DNA of 39,537 nt from Bacteroidetes bacterium B1(2017) (GTDB lineage Bacteria > Bacteroidota > Bacteroidia > UKL13-3): contig NKJG01000015.1 of assembly GCA_002256395.1 (NCBI GenBank), positions 1 through 39,537 on the forward strand. Reading direction: 5' to 3'. Positions 28,128 to 36,905 of the stretch are shown piece after piece (the first letter of the stretch is position 1; every line of letters starts with the position of its first letter). The notes beneath the pieces are model-generated. The model was not told where the DNA came from. It saw only the letters and a list, made by a program, of their open reading frames with translations, and did not search any database. The translations under genes were made by a program, and so were the position numbers.

Positions 28128-29308
28128 AAAATGTAAGTTTAACAGATGTTTGTGATTTTCAAGGTGGTACTCAACCTCCAAAAAGTTTTTGGAGGAAAAG
28201 TAATGCTTCTGGGTATGTAAGAATGCTTCAAATAAGAGATTTTACTCAACCCGAAAAGGATAATATTGAATACGTTAAAGATACAAAAAATACCAAAAAA
28301 TGTAATGACGATGATATCCTAATTGGAAGATATGGAGCCTCAATTGGTAAAATTTGTACTGGATTGGCTGGTGCTTATAATGTTGCCCTCATTAAAACAA
28401 TTCCGAATAAATCATTATTGAATAAAAGATTCCTTTTTTATATTTTAAAGAGTTTAAATTTTCAAATATTCATTCTAAGTATTGGTTCAAGGGCAGCACA
28501 AGCAGGTTTTAATAAGGAAGACCTATCAAACTTCCAAATCCCCCTTCCATCATTAGAGGAGCAAAAACGCATAGCAGCCATATTGGATGCAGCCTACCTA
28601 CACCGCCAAAAAACAAAAGAACTTATCGCCAAATACGACGAGCTCTCTCAGGCCTTGTTTTTGGATATGTTCGGGGATCCAGTTAATAATCCGAAAGGAT
28701 GGGAAGTGAAAAGCCTAAAAAGTTTGTCAACAAAAATTCATAGTGGCAATACACCAAAGGGTGGAAGCAATGTTTATGTTGAAAGTGGCATAACTTTTTT
28801 CAGAAGCCAAAATGTTTGGAAAAACAATCTAATTTATGAGGACATAGCTTACATAGACCAAGAAACTCACAACAAAATGACAAAAAGTAGCCTAAAGTAT
28901 GGCGATCTTTTAATGACTAAAACTGGAAGATTTAACACTGAAAATAGTTCCTTAGGGCGAGCAGCAATATACTTGGGCCATGACGACATGGCAAATGTAA
29001 ATGGTCATGTATATTTAATAAGGTTAAAAAAGGGACAGGTTAATAAGTTTATCCTACATATACTCACATCAATTCAATTTAGAGATTTAATTAGGAGAGT
29101 TTGCGTAGGCGGTATTGATAAAAGGCAGCTCAATAAAAACCATATTGAAGATTTTCCAATAGTGACTCCTCCTAAAATGCTACAAGAGAAATTCATCACT
29201 CTATTGGAATTAATCGAAAATCAAAAATCTCAAGCTATCCAAGGCCATCAAAAAGCTGAGGAATTATTTCAAAGTCTTTTGCAAAAGGCATTTAAAGGAG
29301 AGTTATGA
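28124..29308 (+). CDS. hsdS: Type I restriction-modification specificity subunit
   Basis: This 394-residue HsdS has two target-recognition domains, each followed by a conserved helix: the first ends at IPLPSLEEQKRIAAILDAAY (about 143-162) and the second at the C-terminus (AEELFQSLLQKAFKGEL). The central linker is QALFLDMFGDPVNNP, a recurring junction in Bacteroidota HsdS proteins. It determines the bipartite DNA site of the HsdM and HsdR complex. ATGA overlaps couple it to hsdM upstream and to the PD-(D/E)XK nuclease gene downstream. There is no truncation. Confidence 0.96.
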   Translation: MKNVSLTDVCDFQGGTQPPKSFWRKSNASGYVRMLQIRDFTQPEKDNIEYVKDTKNTKKCNDDDILIGRYGASIGKICTGLAGAYNVALIKTIPNKSLLNKRFLFYILKSLNFQIFILSIGSRAAQAGFNKEDLSNFQIPLPSLEEQKRIAAILDAAYLHRQKTKELIAKYDELSQALFLDMFGDPVNNPKGWEVKSLKSLSTKIHSGNTPKGGSNVYVESGITFFRSQNVWKNNLIYEDIAYIDQETHNKMTKSSLKYGDLLMTKTGRFNTENSSLGRAAIYLGHDDMANVNGHVYLIRLKKGQVNKFILHILTSIQFRDLIRRVCVGGIDKRQLNKNHIEDFPIVTPPKMLQEKFITLLELIENQKSQAIQGHQKAEELFQSLLQKAFKGEL

Positions 29309-30525
29309 GAGAAATTGAATCAGAAATATTAGCCCCTGAAGAGTATCTTGAACGATTCATCTATGATAACCCCGAACTAGAAAAGTTGGAGGCGGTTATA
29401 GACCAGTTCAATATTTTCTCTTCCTTGGGCATTATCAATCAGGAAATACGACATTCTAATTTTTTGGCTTGGCTGCTTGACCCATCAGAGACCCACAATC
29501 TAACTGACTATTTCACCAATCTCTTTCTTAAGCTCGCTCTGAAATCGGGAATAACAAAAAACACCGATCTAAACATTTTCGACATCGAGACTTTTGACCT
29601 CACCGACATAAAAGTTTACCGTGAATGGCATAACATCGATGTATTATTGGTAGATGAGTCCAATCAGTTTGTTTGTTTAATTGAAAACAAGATAGACAGT
29701 ACGGAACATAGTGAGCAGCTCTCAAAATACCGAAATGTAATGGAGCATCATTTCAAAAATTACAAAAAGATATTCATCTATCTGACTGTTCATGGTGGCT
29801 CAGCCGAAAATGAAGACTTATACATCTCTATCAAACACAAAGAAGTAGCTGGATTGATTGAGACATTGTTTGAACGCCGAAAATCCCAAATGAATGATGA
29901 TGTTGTCCTTTTTATACAACATTACGCCGAAATGCTAAAAAGATATATTATGGAAGAATCAGAAGTACAGCAACTATGTGAGGCCCTTTATAAAAAACAC
30001 CAAAAGGCTCTCGACTTGATTTATAAATACCGCCCCGATATATATTCTGAAGTTCAAGGTATTTTAGAAGAAATCATTGACGAAAATCCAATTCTCGTTA
30101 GAGATCATTGTAGTCGTACAGCCATCAGGTTTATACCAAAAAGCCTGGATTTCTTTCCAAAAGTGGGTAAAGAATGGACCAAAACCAAAAGAATCCTCTT
30201 GTTTGAGATTCAGAATTACAATGAACGAATCAACATGAACCTCATCATTGGCCCCACCGAAACACACGGTCATATCAGGGAGATGATATTTAATTTGGCA
30301 AAAGAAAATGCACTTTTTAAAAACGCATTCACCCAGCTTGCAGCCAAATGGTCAACCATTCACAAGCATTCCTTACCCAAAATTGCAGAAGTGAGGAGTC
30401 AAAAAAGTAGAGAAAAACAGAAAGAATTACTAAGCAAAGCATTTAATCAATTCGTAGAGAATATATTACCATCTTTGGAAAGTGTTATTTTGAATTTAAA
30501 AGACCAAGTTGAGTTAGAAGAATAG
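29305..30525 (+). CDS. PD-(D/E)XK nuclease-family protein inside the hsd operon
   Basis: This 406-residue protein resembles the PDDEXK_4 family. The core has D112 (NIDVLLVDE) and E127-N-K129 (CLIENKIDS), the D-x(n)-E-x-K catalytic pattern of PD-(D/E)XK nucleases. An N-terminal helical part with FSSLGIINQEIRHSNFLAWLLDP and a TEHSEQLSKYR segment are typical of the family. The C-terminal half is not assigned. It overlaps hsdS by four bases, so it is made with the modification complex rather than with HsdR. It may be an accessory nuclease or a second effector. It is not a normal part of a three-subunit type I system. Confidence 0.85.
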   Translation: MREIESEILAPEEYLERFIYDNPELEKLEAVIDQFNIFSSLGIINQEIRHSNFLAWLLDPSETHNLTDYFTNLFLKLALKSGITKNTDLNIFDIETFDLTDIKVYREWHNIDVLLVDESNQFVCLIENKIDSTEHSEQLSKYRNVMEHHFKNYKKIFIYLTVHGGSAENEDLYISIKHKEVAGLIETLFERRKSQMNDDVVLFIQHYAEMLKRYIMEESEVQQLCEALYKKHQKALDLIYKYRPDIYSEVQGILEEIIDENPILVRDHCSRTAIRFIPKSLDFFPKVGKEWTKTKRILLFEIQNYNERINMNLIIGPTETHGHIREMIFNLAKENALFKNAFTQLAAKWSTIHKHSLPKIAEVRSQKSREKQKELLSKAFNQFVENILPSLESVILNLKDQVELEE

Positions 30526-30570
30526 ATGATGCCATTAACACAGATATTTTAAATAATAATTCGAAATTTA

Positions 30571-30622
30571 TATGTTAGTTTAGTAGTCTTAAACTAAAAT
30601 ATAAAAACCTTTATGTTAGTTT
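30571..30622. promoter_or_regulatory. hsdR leader with inverted and direct repeats
   Basis: Between the nuclease gene and hsdR, TTAGTTTA and TAAACTAA (30575-30582, 30590-30597) form a perfect 8-bp inverted repeat. ATGTTAGTTT occurs twice, at 30572-30581 and 30613-30622. These lie 40-90 bases before the hsdR start. They may be a regulator site, giving hsdR its own control so that restriction follows modification, or a hairpin. They do not match the WYL operator. Confidence 0.45.
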
Positions 30623-30661
30623 GAGAACATAATTTTTTAACAAAATCGCAGGCTAAATTTT

Positions 30662-33600
30662 ATGAGCAACTTTAGTTTCTTGGCGTCCCAATTCCCCGAA
30701 ATCGCTCGTGAGGCGATGGAGGCTGAATCGCTTGCTCAAATTTCGCCAAAATCCTGTGCTGTATTATCTCGAAGTGCCTTAGAAAAGGCAGTTTTTTGGA
30801 TGTATGAAAATGACAACAGCCTGCGTTTGCCTTATGATAAAACACTTGCCTCGTTGCTCTTTCAACATGAGTTTAAAGCTATAGTTGATTACAGACTTTT
30901 TCAGGAAATCAAATTAGTAAAAGATATAGGCAACAACGGTGCTCACGGCAAAAGCGTCAACCAACAAGAGGCAATTGCTTCACTCAAAAACTTGTTTAGA
31001 TTTTTATCATTTTTGGGCTTCTATTATGGCAATCCTCAGCTCAAATCTCAGCCTTTCGATGGAAACAATGTACCTGATGGCGAAGAGCTAAAACGCAGCA
31101 AGGCACAGATGCAAGAGCTTGCTGAAAGACTTGAAGCCCAAAACGAACAACTTAGAAAAGAAAGAGCCGAAAGAGAAATAGAGCAGGAATCAGCCAAAGA
31201 ACTCAAAGAACAATTTATAAAACTTCAAAAAGAAACTACCGAACGTCGAGAATTACGAGAACAAGCCTACGTGTTGGAGGAAGTTGTTCCCGTTTTATTG
31301 CCTGAGGCAACCACTCGTAAGCTATACATTGATGTTTTACTAAAAGATGCTGGCTGGGAAAATCTTCGCAAAGGCTTTGAGTCAGAATATGAAGTAAAAG
31401 GCATGCCGATCAGCACCAATCCATCAGGCAAAGGATATGCCGATTATGTGCTTTGGGGTAAAAACGGCAAGCCATTGGCAGTAATAGAGGCCAAACACAC
31501 TATGGTGGATGAAAAGAAGGGAAGATACCAAGCGGAATTATATGCAGATTGTCTCGAAAAAATGCACGGCCAAAGGCCAATAATATTTTATTCGAACGGC
31601 TTCGAAACCAATATCTGGGATGATACTTTTGGCATAAATCGCCCGGTACAGGGTTTTTATACACAAGATGAACTCCAACGCAGCGTTGACCGTCGTCGTG
31701 ACCGAAAAGACCCGAGGCTTTTTCAGCCCAATACTAAAATTGCAGGTAGAGCCTATCAACTTGAGGCCATCAAAAGAGTGGCTGAAAACATAGCAATTAC
31801 TGCAAAAGACGGAAAACTTAGGGAAGCTAGGAGGCATAGCCTACTGGTTATGGCCACAGGAAGCGGTAAAACCCGAACATCGGCAGCAATGGTAGATATG
31901 CTCACTAAATGTAATTGGGCAAAACGGATACTATTTCTGGCAGATAGAAATGCATTGGTGACGCAAGCAAAAAATGCGTTTAAAGCATATCTGCCTGACC
32001 TTACAACCATAGACCTCACCCAAGAAAATGACGATGGCGAAGCCAGAATCGTGTTTTCTACCTATCCCACCATTATGAACCGAATAGACGCCATCAAAAG
32101 TGGCGACGGGAGGTTTTACGGGGCAGGAAATTTTGATTTGATAATAATAGACGAAGCCCACCGCTCAGTCTATCAAAGCTACAGAGCCATATTTGCGTAT
32201 TTTGATGCTATGCTTATCGGACTTACGGCTACTCCTAAAACCGATATCGACAAAAATACTTATGACCTTTTCCATATCGAGGACAACAATCCCACTTTTG
32301 CATATGAGCTGACAAGGGCAGTGGAAGAAGGCTTTTTGGTGCCGATGAAGTCACTGAGTGTTCCCCTCAAGTTTCAACGAGAGGGTATCAAATACTACGA
32401 ACTCAGCGAAGCCGAAAAATTCGAATACGAAGAAAAATTTGGAGACCCTACCAAAGAGGAAGCTCCTGACGAAATAGGCAGCTCAGCACTAAACAAATGG
32501 CTGTTTAACACTGATACAGTCGATAAGGTACTTGCTCACCTTATGGAAGTGGGCATAAAGGTTTCTGGTGGCGACAAATTAGGCAAGACCATCATATTTG
32601 CCAAAAATCACCAACATGCACTATTCATAGAGGCCAGATTTAACAAAAGCTATCCCGAATACGGTGGCAAGTTTTTGAGGGTTATTGACAATTATGAAAG
32701 CAAAGCCCAGGCTCTTCTGGAAAAGTTTGTAGATGAGATAAAAGAAGTAGATCCACAAATTGCAGTATCGGTTGATATGATGGATACTGGCGTCGATGCC
32801 CCAAGAGTGGTCAATTTGGTGTTTTTTAAGCCTGTAAAAAGTCCAACTAAGTTTTGGCAAATGATTGGTCGTGGTACCAGACTTTGTCCCGATTTGTTTG
32901 GGCCAGGAGACCATAAAAAAGAATTCCTGATACTAGACTATTGCCAAAACTTTGAGTTTTTTGATGAAAATCCCGATGGCTTAATCCAAAGTATTGCAAA
33001 ACCTCTTCAACAACAGATATTCGAAGCCAAGCTTGACATTGCCATGCTCGTTGGCAACCTGCATGAAATCTCACCAGATGACGCAGAAACACGTGAAAAC
33101 TATCTAAATCAGCTACATCAAACTGTTTCTAATTTAGAACATGGGCGTTTTGTGGTCAGAAAAGAACTCAGGTTTGTAGAAAAATTTAGCAAATCTGAAG
33201 TTTGGCAAAATTTAAACTCGACAGACATCAATGATATTAAAAGTCATTTGTCACACTTGGAATCTGGTGCTTCTGGCGACGAAGAACTTGCTAGACGATT
33301 CGATATTTTGGTATTAAACCTTCAAATAGCAAGGTTGAGGAACAGCCCATCTGCTCGGAACATGATAATCAATATTATTGGAACGGCTCAGGTATTACAA
33401 AAGAAAACCACTATACCTGAAATAGTGGAAAACCTTCCTCTATTAAAAGATATCCAAAAGGATGTTTTTTGGGAGAATGCAAATACCAAAAGTATAGAAA
33501 ATGTTAGACTTTCATTACGTGGCTTGATAAGGTTTTTGGATAGGCACAATCAAACACCTGTTTATACCCACTTTGAAGACGACCTCAATTTGGATGGCAT

Positions 33601-34108
33601 AGTGGTGAAGGAACCAATGAGTACATATGGCAATTTACAATCTTACAAAGACCGTGTGGAGAGCTATATCCGCAAAAACCGTCACCATTTCAGTATTGAT
33701 AAACTCAATAAAAACATCCCTATTACCGAAGCAGACCTGAAAGCTCTCGAAGACATTCTTTTTACAGACGAAGCCGCACAAAACAAACAACAGTTTGAAA
33801 AAGAGTATGGTGACCGACCTCTAGGAGTTTTTATTCGAAGCATTATAGGCTTAGATATTAAAGCCGCACAAGAGGCTTTTGCTGACTTTATAAATACAGG
33901 CACACTCTCTGCCGATCAAATCACCTTTATCAATAATATCATAACCTATCTGAGTAAAAACGGTACGATAGACAAGCAAATGCTTTTTGAGTCCCCATTT
34001 ACCGATGACCACTTCGAAGGCCTTACTGGTGTCTTTAAAAAGGAAACTGAGGTTATTCAGCTGGTGAGGATAATTGATAGGATTAATGCCAATGCTGGGG
34101 CGGGGTGA
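30662..34108 (+). CDS. hsdR: Type I restriction enzyme R subunit, EcoEI-like
   Basis: This 1148-residue subunit cleaves unmodified DNA after ATP-driven translocation. Order: DUF4145-like helical domain (about 10-115), coiled coil (about 145-205), PD-(D/E)XK nuclease domain with D261 and E276-A-K278 (VIEAKHT), helicase motor and EcoEI_R_C-type end. Motor motifs are Walker A ATGSGKT (Lys403), Walker B IIIDEAH (497-500), LTATPK and QMIGRGTRLCPD. All catalytic residues are present, so a functional type I system with hsdM and hsdS is expected. A 136-base leader separates it from the nuclease gene, unlike the overlapping genes upstream. Confidence 0.96.
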   Translation: MSNFSFLASQFPEIAREAMEAESLAQISPKSCAVLSRSALEKAVFWMYENDNSLRLPYDKTLASLLFQHEFKAIVDYRLFQEIKLVKDIGNNGAHGKSVNQQEAIASLKNLFRFLSFLGFYYGNPQLKSQPFDGNNVPDGEELKRSKAQMQELAERLEAQNEQLRKERAEREIEQESAKELKEQFIKLQKETTERRELREQAYVLEEVVPVLLPEATTRKLYIDVLLKDAGWENLRKGFESEYEVKGMPISTNPSGKGYADYVLWGKNGKPLAVIEAKHTMVDEKKGRYQAELYADCLEKMHGQRPIIFYSNGFETNIWDDTFGINRPVQGFYTQDELQRSVDRRRDRKDPRLFQPNTKIAGRAYQLEAIKRVAENIAITAKDGKLREARRHSLLVMATGSGKTRTSAAMVDMLTKCNWAKRILFLADRNALVTQAKNAFKAYLPDLTTIDLTQENDDGEARIVFSTYPTIMNRIDAIKSGDGRFYGAGNFDLIIIDEAHRSVYQSYRAIFAYFDAMLIGLTATPKTDIDKNTYDLFHIEDNNPTFAYELTRAVEEGFLVPMKSLSVPLKFQREGIKYYELSEAEKFEYEEKFGDPTKEEAPDEIGSSALNKWLFNTDTVDKVLAHLMEVGIKVSGGDKLGKTIIFAKNHQHALFIEARFNKSYPEYGGKFLRVIDNYESKAQALLEKFVDEIKEVDPQIAVSVDMMDTGVDAPRVVNLVFFKPVKSPTKFWQMIGRGTRLCPDLFGPGDHKKEFLILDYCQNFEFFDENPDGLIQSIAKPLQQQIFEAKLDIAMLVGNLHEISPDDAETRENYLNQLHQTVSNLEHGRFVVRKELRFVEKFSKSEVWQNLNSTDINDIKSHLSHLESGASGDEELARRFDILVLNLQIARLRNSPSARNMIINIIGTAQVLQKKTTIPEIVENLPLLKDIQKDVFWENANTKSIENVRLSLRGLIRFLDRHNQTPVYTHFEDDLNLDGIVVKEPMSTYGNLQSYKDRVESYIRKNRHHFSIDKLNKNIPITEADLKALEDILFTDEAAQNKQQFEKEYGDRPLGVFIRSIIGLDIKAAQEAFADFINTGTLSADQITFINNIITYLSKNGTIDKQMLFESPFTDDHFEGLTGVFKKETEVIQLVRIIDRINANAGAG

Positions 34109-34131
34109 GGAAAAAATAATTGAAACCATCT

Positions 34132-35028
34132 ATGGAAATAAGCAGAACTGATTTTCAGAAAGCAAAAAAGATTTTAGGTTATTTCGAAAAGCCTACGTTT
34201 GAATTAATTGAAACTGCCAAAAACTTCTCATCAATTCTTGGGGAGCTCATGGAGAGTCTTCATGATGCAAAAGTACATGTAACGAGGCAAGAGAAGAATA
34301 TTGAACCCTTGACTCATAGATACGTTTTTTTATCTTTCTCATTTCTTCATTTACTCAAAGGAACCCCAATGCATTTATTAAATAAAAGAATAAATTGGTA
34401 CGACTATAGTGGTTCCAGAGTTTTATTGAGAAGTATTGTTGAGAATTACCTGACATTTGATCATTTAATAATCCAACCCAAAGAAAAAGAAGAAAGAGAT
34501 TTTAGAATCAATATCTATGAAATGATCGGGTATTTAAACCGTCGAAGAATAAATCCCCAAAGTCAAAAAGAAAAAGACCATATTGAATTTGAAAAAAGTT
34601 TGATATTGGGGTTGTTAAAAGAAATAAAAAGCTCCAAATATTTTTTAAAACTCTTTAAAGGGAAGCAAACGAAAATTGAAAAAATTGAAATGAATTTAAA
34701 GCCAGAATCTATTTTTAGTATTTCAGAAATGTTTGAAAATTCTTTGATTAGAAATAGCTCCACAGCAAAGTTTTGGCTTATTATGTCAAACCATGCTCAT
34801 TCTGAGTTTATCGGAATAAATCAAGTCCAATATATAACCCAAAACAATGATTCTAAAGAAATTGACTCTGATATAAGAATGTTAGTAAGGATTAATTTAG
34901 GCTTAACCAGCCTTTACATTCAAAATCTAATTTCTAAATACAAAAGTGCGGAGTTTGTTTTTAATAAAAAATATATCAAATATGAAGAGGAACTAGAGTT
35001 TTGGAAAGAAACTTCTATAAAGGCTTAG
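34132..35028 (+). CDS. DUF5677-like helical protein, function unknown
   Basis: This protein of about 298 residues is mostly helical. It has an RYVFLSFSFLHLLKG segment, then WYDYSGSRVLLRSIVENYLT (about 95-115), an Arg/Glu-containing pattern typical of DUF5677-like proteins found near defence genes. FWLIMSNHAHSEF lies near 225. The frame also opens at a TTG (34120), but the ATG at 34132 is the more likely start. It is 23 bases after hsdR and overlaps the upstream ATG of the next gene. Its family assignment rests on pattern only; a role in defence is inferred from position. Confidence 0.6.
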   Translation: MEISRTDFQKAKKILGYFEKPTFELIETAKNFSSILGELMESLHDAKVHVTRQEKNIEPLTHRYVFLSFSFLHLLKGTPMHLLNKRINWYDYSGSRVLLRSIVENYLTFDHLIIQPKEKEERDFRINIYEMIGYLNRRRINPQSQKEKDHIEFEKSLILGLLKEIKSSKYFLKLFKGKQTKIEKIEMNLKPESIFSISEMFENSLIRNSSTAKFWLIMSNHAHSEFIGINQVQYITQNNDSKEIDSDIRMLVRINLGLTSLYIQNLISKYKSAEFVFNKKYIKYEEELEFWKETSIKA

Positions 35029-35048
35029 AAAACGAAACAATCAATTAT

Positions 35049-35396
35049 ATGAAATCAGAAATTACAGAATTCGTCAAACAAACAATAAAAGATATTGAAA
35101 TGGCATTGCCCAAAGGCTATGAAATATCAGATGATATCCGATTTGAAATTAATGTTACCAAAGCTAATGACACAGGTGGCAAAATGGATATTAAGATTTT
35201 AAGTGCTGACAACAAAGTTTCTGAGTCAATTGTCCATAAAATTCAGTTCGAAGTTTCCCCAAAAGTAAATGAAGAAGTTAAGATGAAAGACACATTTACA
35301 AAATTAGAAACTTTGGTTTCTGGAGCATACTCGATAATAAGCACTATTCAAAATTTGAATAAGCCTTCAACCAATAACCAAATTACCGAGCAATGA
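35049..35396 (+). CDS. Trypco2-like domain protein
   Basis: This protein of about 115 residues has a pattern like the trypsin-co-occurring domain Trypco2: ITEFVKQTIKDIEMALPKG, then IRFEINVTK, then MDIKILSA and VHKIQFEVSP. Trypco domains were described in NTP-dependent conflict systems with protease effectors (family knowledge, recalled). Here no trypsin-like protease is seen nearby. An earlier ATG (35001) would overlap the previous gene, and residues before 35049 do not belong to the domain. It may be an adaptor within the island; its partner is unknown. Confidence 0.6.
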   Translation: MKSEITEFVKQTIKDIEMALPKGYEISDDIRFEINVTKANDTGGKMDIKILSADNKVSESIVHKIQFEVSPKVNEEVKMKDTFTKLETLVSGAYSIISTIQNLNKPSTNNQITEQ

Positions 35397-35491
35397 ATCA
35401 GTATTACTAAAATGATAATGCCAATTGACTTTCATGGAAAGATATCTGGAAAATCCTAGATGATATTTTTTAACCACATAAATTAACAATC

Positions 35492-36535
35492 ATGAACCTG
35501 TTGAATGAACAAGATTTCGAAAAACTATCACAAGAGGATTTGGGGCTATTATTGGAGTACATTAAGGAAAAAGAAGCTTTAAAAAAAGGACTACAAAACC
35601 TAGAGAATCAAAACTCCTCAAAAGATGAATATTTACAAAAACTAGCTGAAGTAATAAGTTTTGACACCACCAAGATCTATGAGAAAAGAAGAAATGGTTA
35701 TCAAGTAATGAACGAAATAATCGATAACCTTACTCTTTTCGAATACTGTTCTAGAATTTGGGAGGATCAGCATCAAACTATTCAAGAAAAATTTGAATAT
35801 CGGTTTCTTGCTTTTAAATCAGAATACCAATCTCTTAAAAATGCTAATGTAGAACACGATCGAATTATTAATAATTTCCTGATAAAATACAGAAATGAGG
35901 TATCTAAAATTGATTCAGAAATTATAAATCATATCGGAAGTCTAAAACTTACTGATGTCCAAGCCAATTTGGAAAAATATGAATTGATGCTTCAAAGTGA
36001 AAATATTTCTTTGAACCCTGAAAAGAATTCATTTGAATTATCCCTTTCTAGGCTTGAAATGAGATTCCCAAACACACCTGAAGGTCATATGGATCTACTA
36101 AATAGTGATAAACTTAGCGAATTCGAAGAGAGGTTCTTGAATTTTTTGAAAATGAATTCTTACAAAATTTTACACAGCTTTGAGGAATCAAATTTTCAAA
36201 TCAGAATTGAAAATTTTGAAGATATAAGCGATTTTATTTTTGCAAGAGAATATACACCCAACCGACAAGCATTAGCAATATATTTTTTACTCCATGCCGC
36301 AGGCGTTTCCAATATTGATTTGACAATCATGGCAAAGTTTATTCAATTCGTAACTAGAAGAAATCTTGGAGCAAAGAAAATAGCGGACTCTGAAATATAT
36401 AAAAATATTAAAGCTTTAAAGTTTTTAGAAAAAGATGAAGCATTTTTAACAGAAGAATTCAATAAACTGAATATTAAAGATGATTTTTTGAAATTTTCAT
36501 CAAAAATCAGAAAATATGGGGGCTTCAAAAGCTAG
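35492..36535 (+). CDS. Unrecognised helical protein
   Basis: I do not recognise this 347-residue protein. It starts with an acidic, Glu/Lys-rich coiled-coil-like region (LSQEDLGLLLEYIKEKEALKK, about 10-60). A helical middle follows, then a more conserved-looking C-terminal third (NRQALAIYFLLHAAG, then IQFVTRRNLG and SEIYKNIKAL). That end resembles small winged-helix or helical modules of Bacteroidota mobile elements, but this is only an impression. It is preceded by 95 bases without a gene and lies between the defence cargo and the excisionase/VapE genes, so it could belong to either. Confidence 0.55.
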   Translation: MNLLNEQDFEKLSQEDLGLLLEYIKEKEALKKGLQNLENQNSSKDEYLQKLAEVISFDTTKIYEKRRNGYQVMNEIIDNLTLFEYCSRIWEDQHQTIQEKFEYRFLAFKSEYQSLKNANVEHDRIINNFLIKYRNEVSKIDSEIINHIGSLKLTDVQANLEKYELMLQSENISLNPEKNSFELSLSRLEMRFPNTPEGHMDLLNSDKLSEFEERFLNFLKMNSYKILHSFEESNFQIRIENFEDISDFIFAREYTPNRQALAIYFLLHAAGVSNIDLTIMAKFIQFVTRRNLGAKKIADSEIYKNIKALKFLEKDEAFLTEEFNKLNIKDDFLKFSSKIRKYGGFKS

Positions 36536-36593
36536 CCCCCACGGTATTTAACTCCATAATTTTGGCCCATTGTTTAAATAAATCCACAAAACA

Positions 36594-36905
36594 ATGGAAA
36601 AAATAATCGTAACCACACAGCCGGAGCTCAAGGCCATAATTGAGCAAATTATCACCGATTTATTAGCTTCAAAATCGGAAAGCAGTCCACAAGCAGATGC
36701 GGTCTTGACACTAAAACAAGCATCGGAATATCTGCAAGTACCGCAAGGCACCATCTATCAGCTCACCCACAGACGTGAGATTTGTTTCAACAAAGTTGGC
36801 CGTTCTTTAAGATTCAGAAAAATGGATCTAGATGCTTGGCTTGCGGATAACAAGAAAGCCACTAGGAAGGAGATTGCTGAAAAACTAAATCCAAAAAAAC
36901 TATGA
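36594..36905 (+). CDS. Excisionase-like helix-turn-helix protein
   Basis: This 103-residue DNA-binding protein of the excisionase/MerR-like HTH_17 type has LTLKQASEYLQVPQGTIYQL, then ICFNKVGRSLRF and the usual MDLDAWL ending (about 40-88). Such proteins direct the integrase toward excision or act as regulators in Bacteroidota mobile elements. The stop overlaps the start of the VapE-type gene by ATGA, so the two are coupled. It is far from int, which is unusual for a Xis but common in these islands. Confidence 0.85.
   Translation: MEKIIVTTQPELKAIIEQIITDLLASKSESSPQADAVLTLKQASEYLQVPQGTIYQLTHRREICFNKVGRSLRFRKMDLDAWLADNKKATRKEIAEKLNPKKL

Noticed and set aside
31538..33092. Several minus-strand open frames inside hsdR
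   Set aside because: They lie opposite conserved nuclease and helicase motifs and have no start context or domain of their own.
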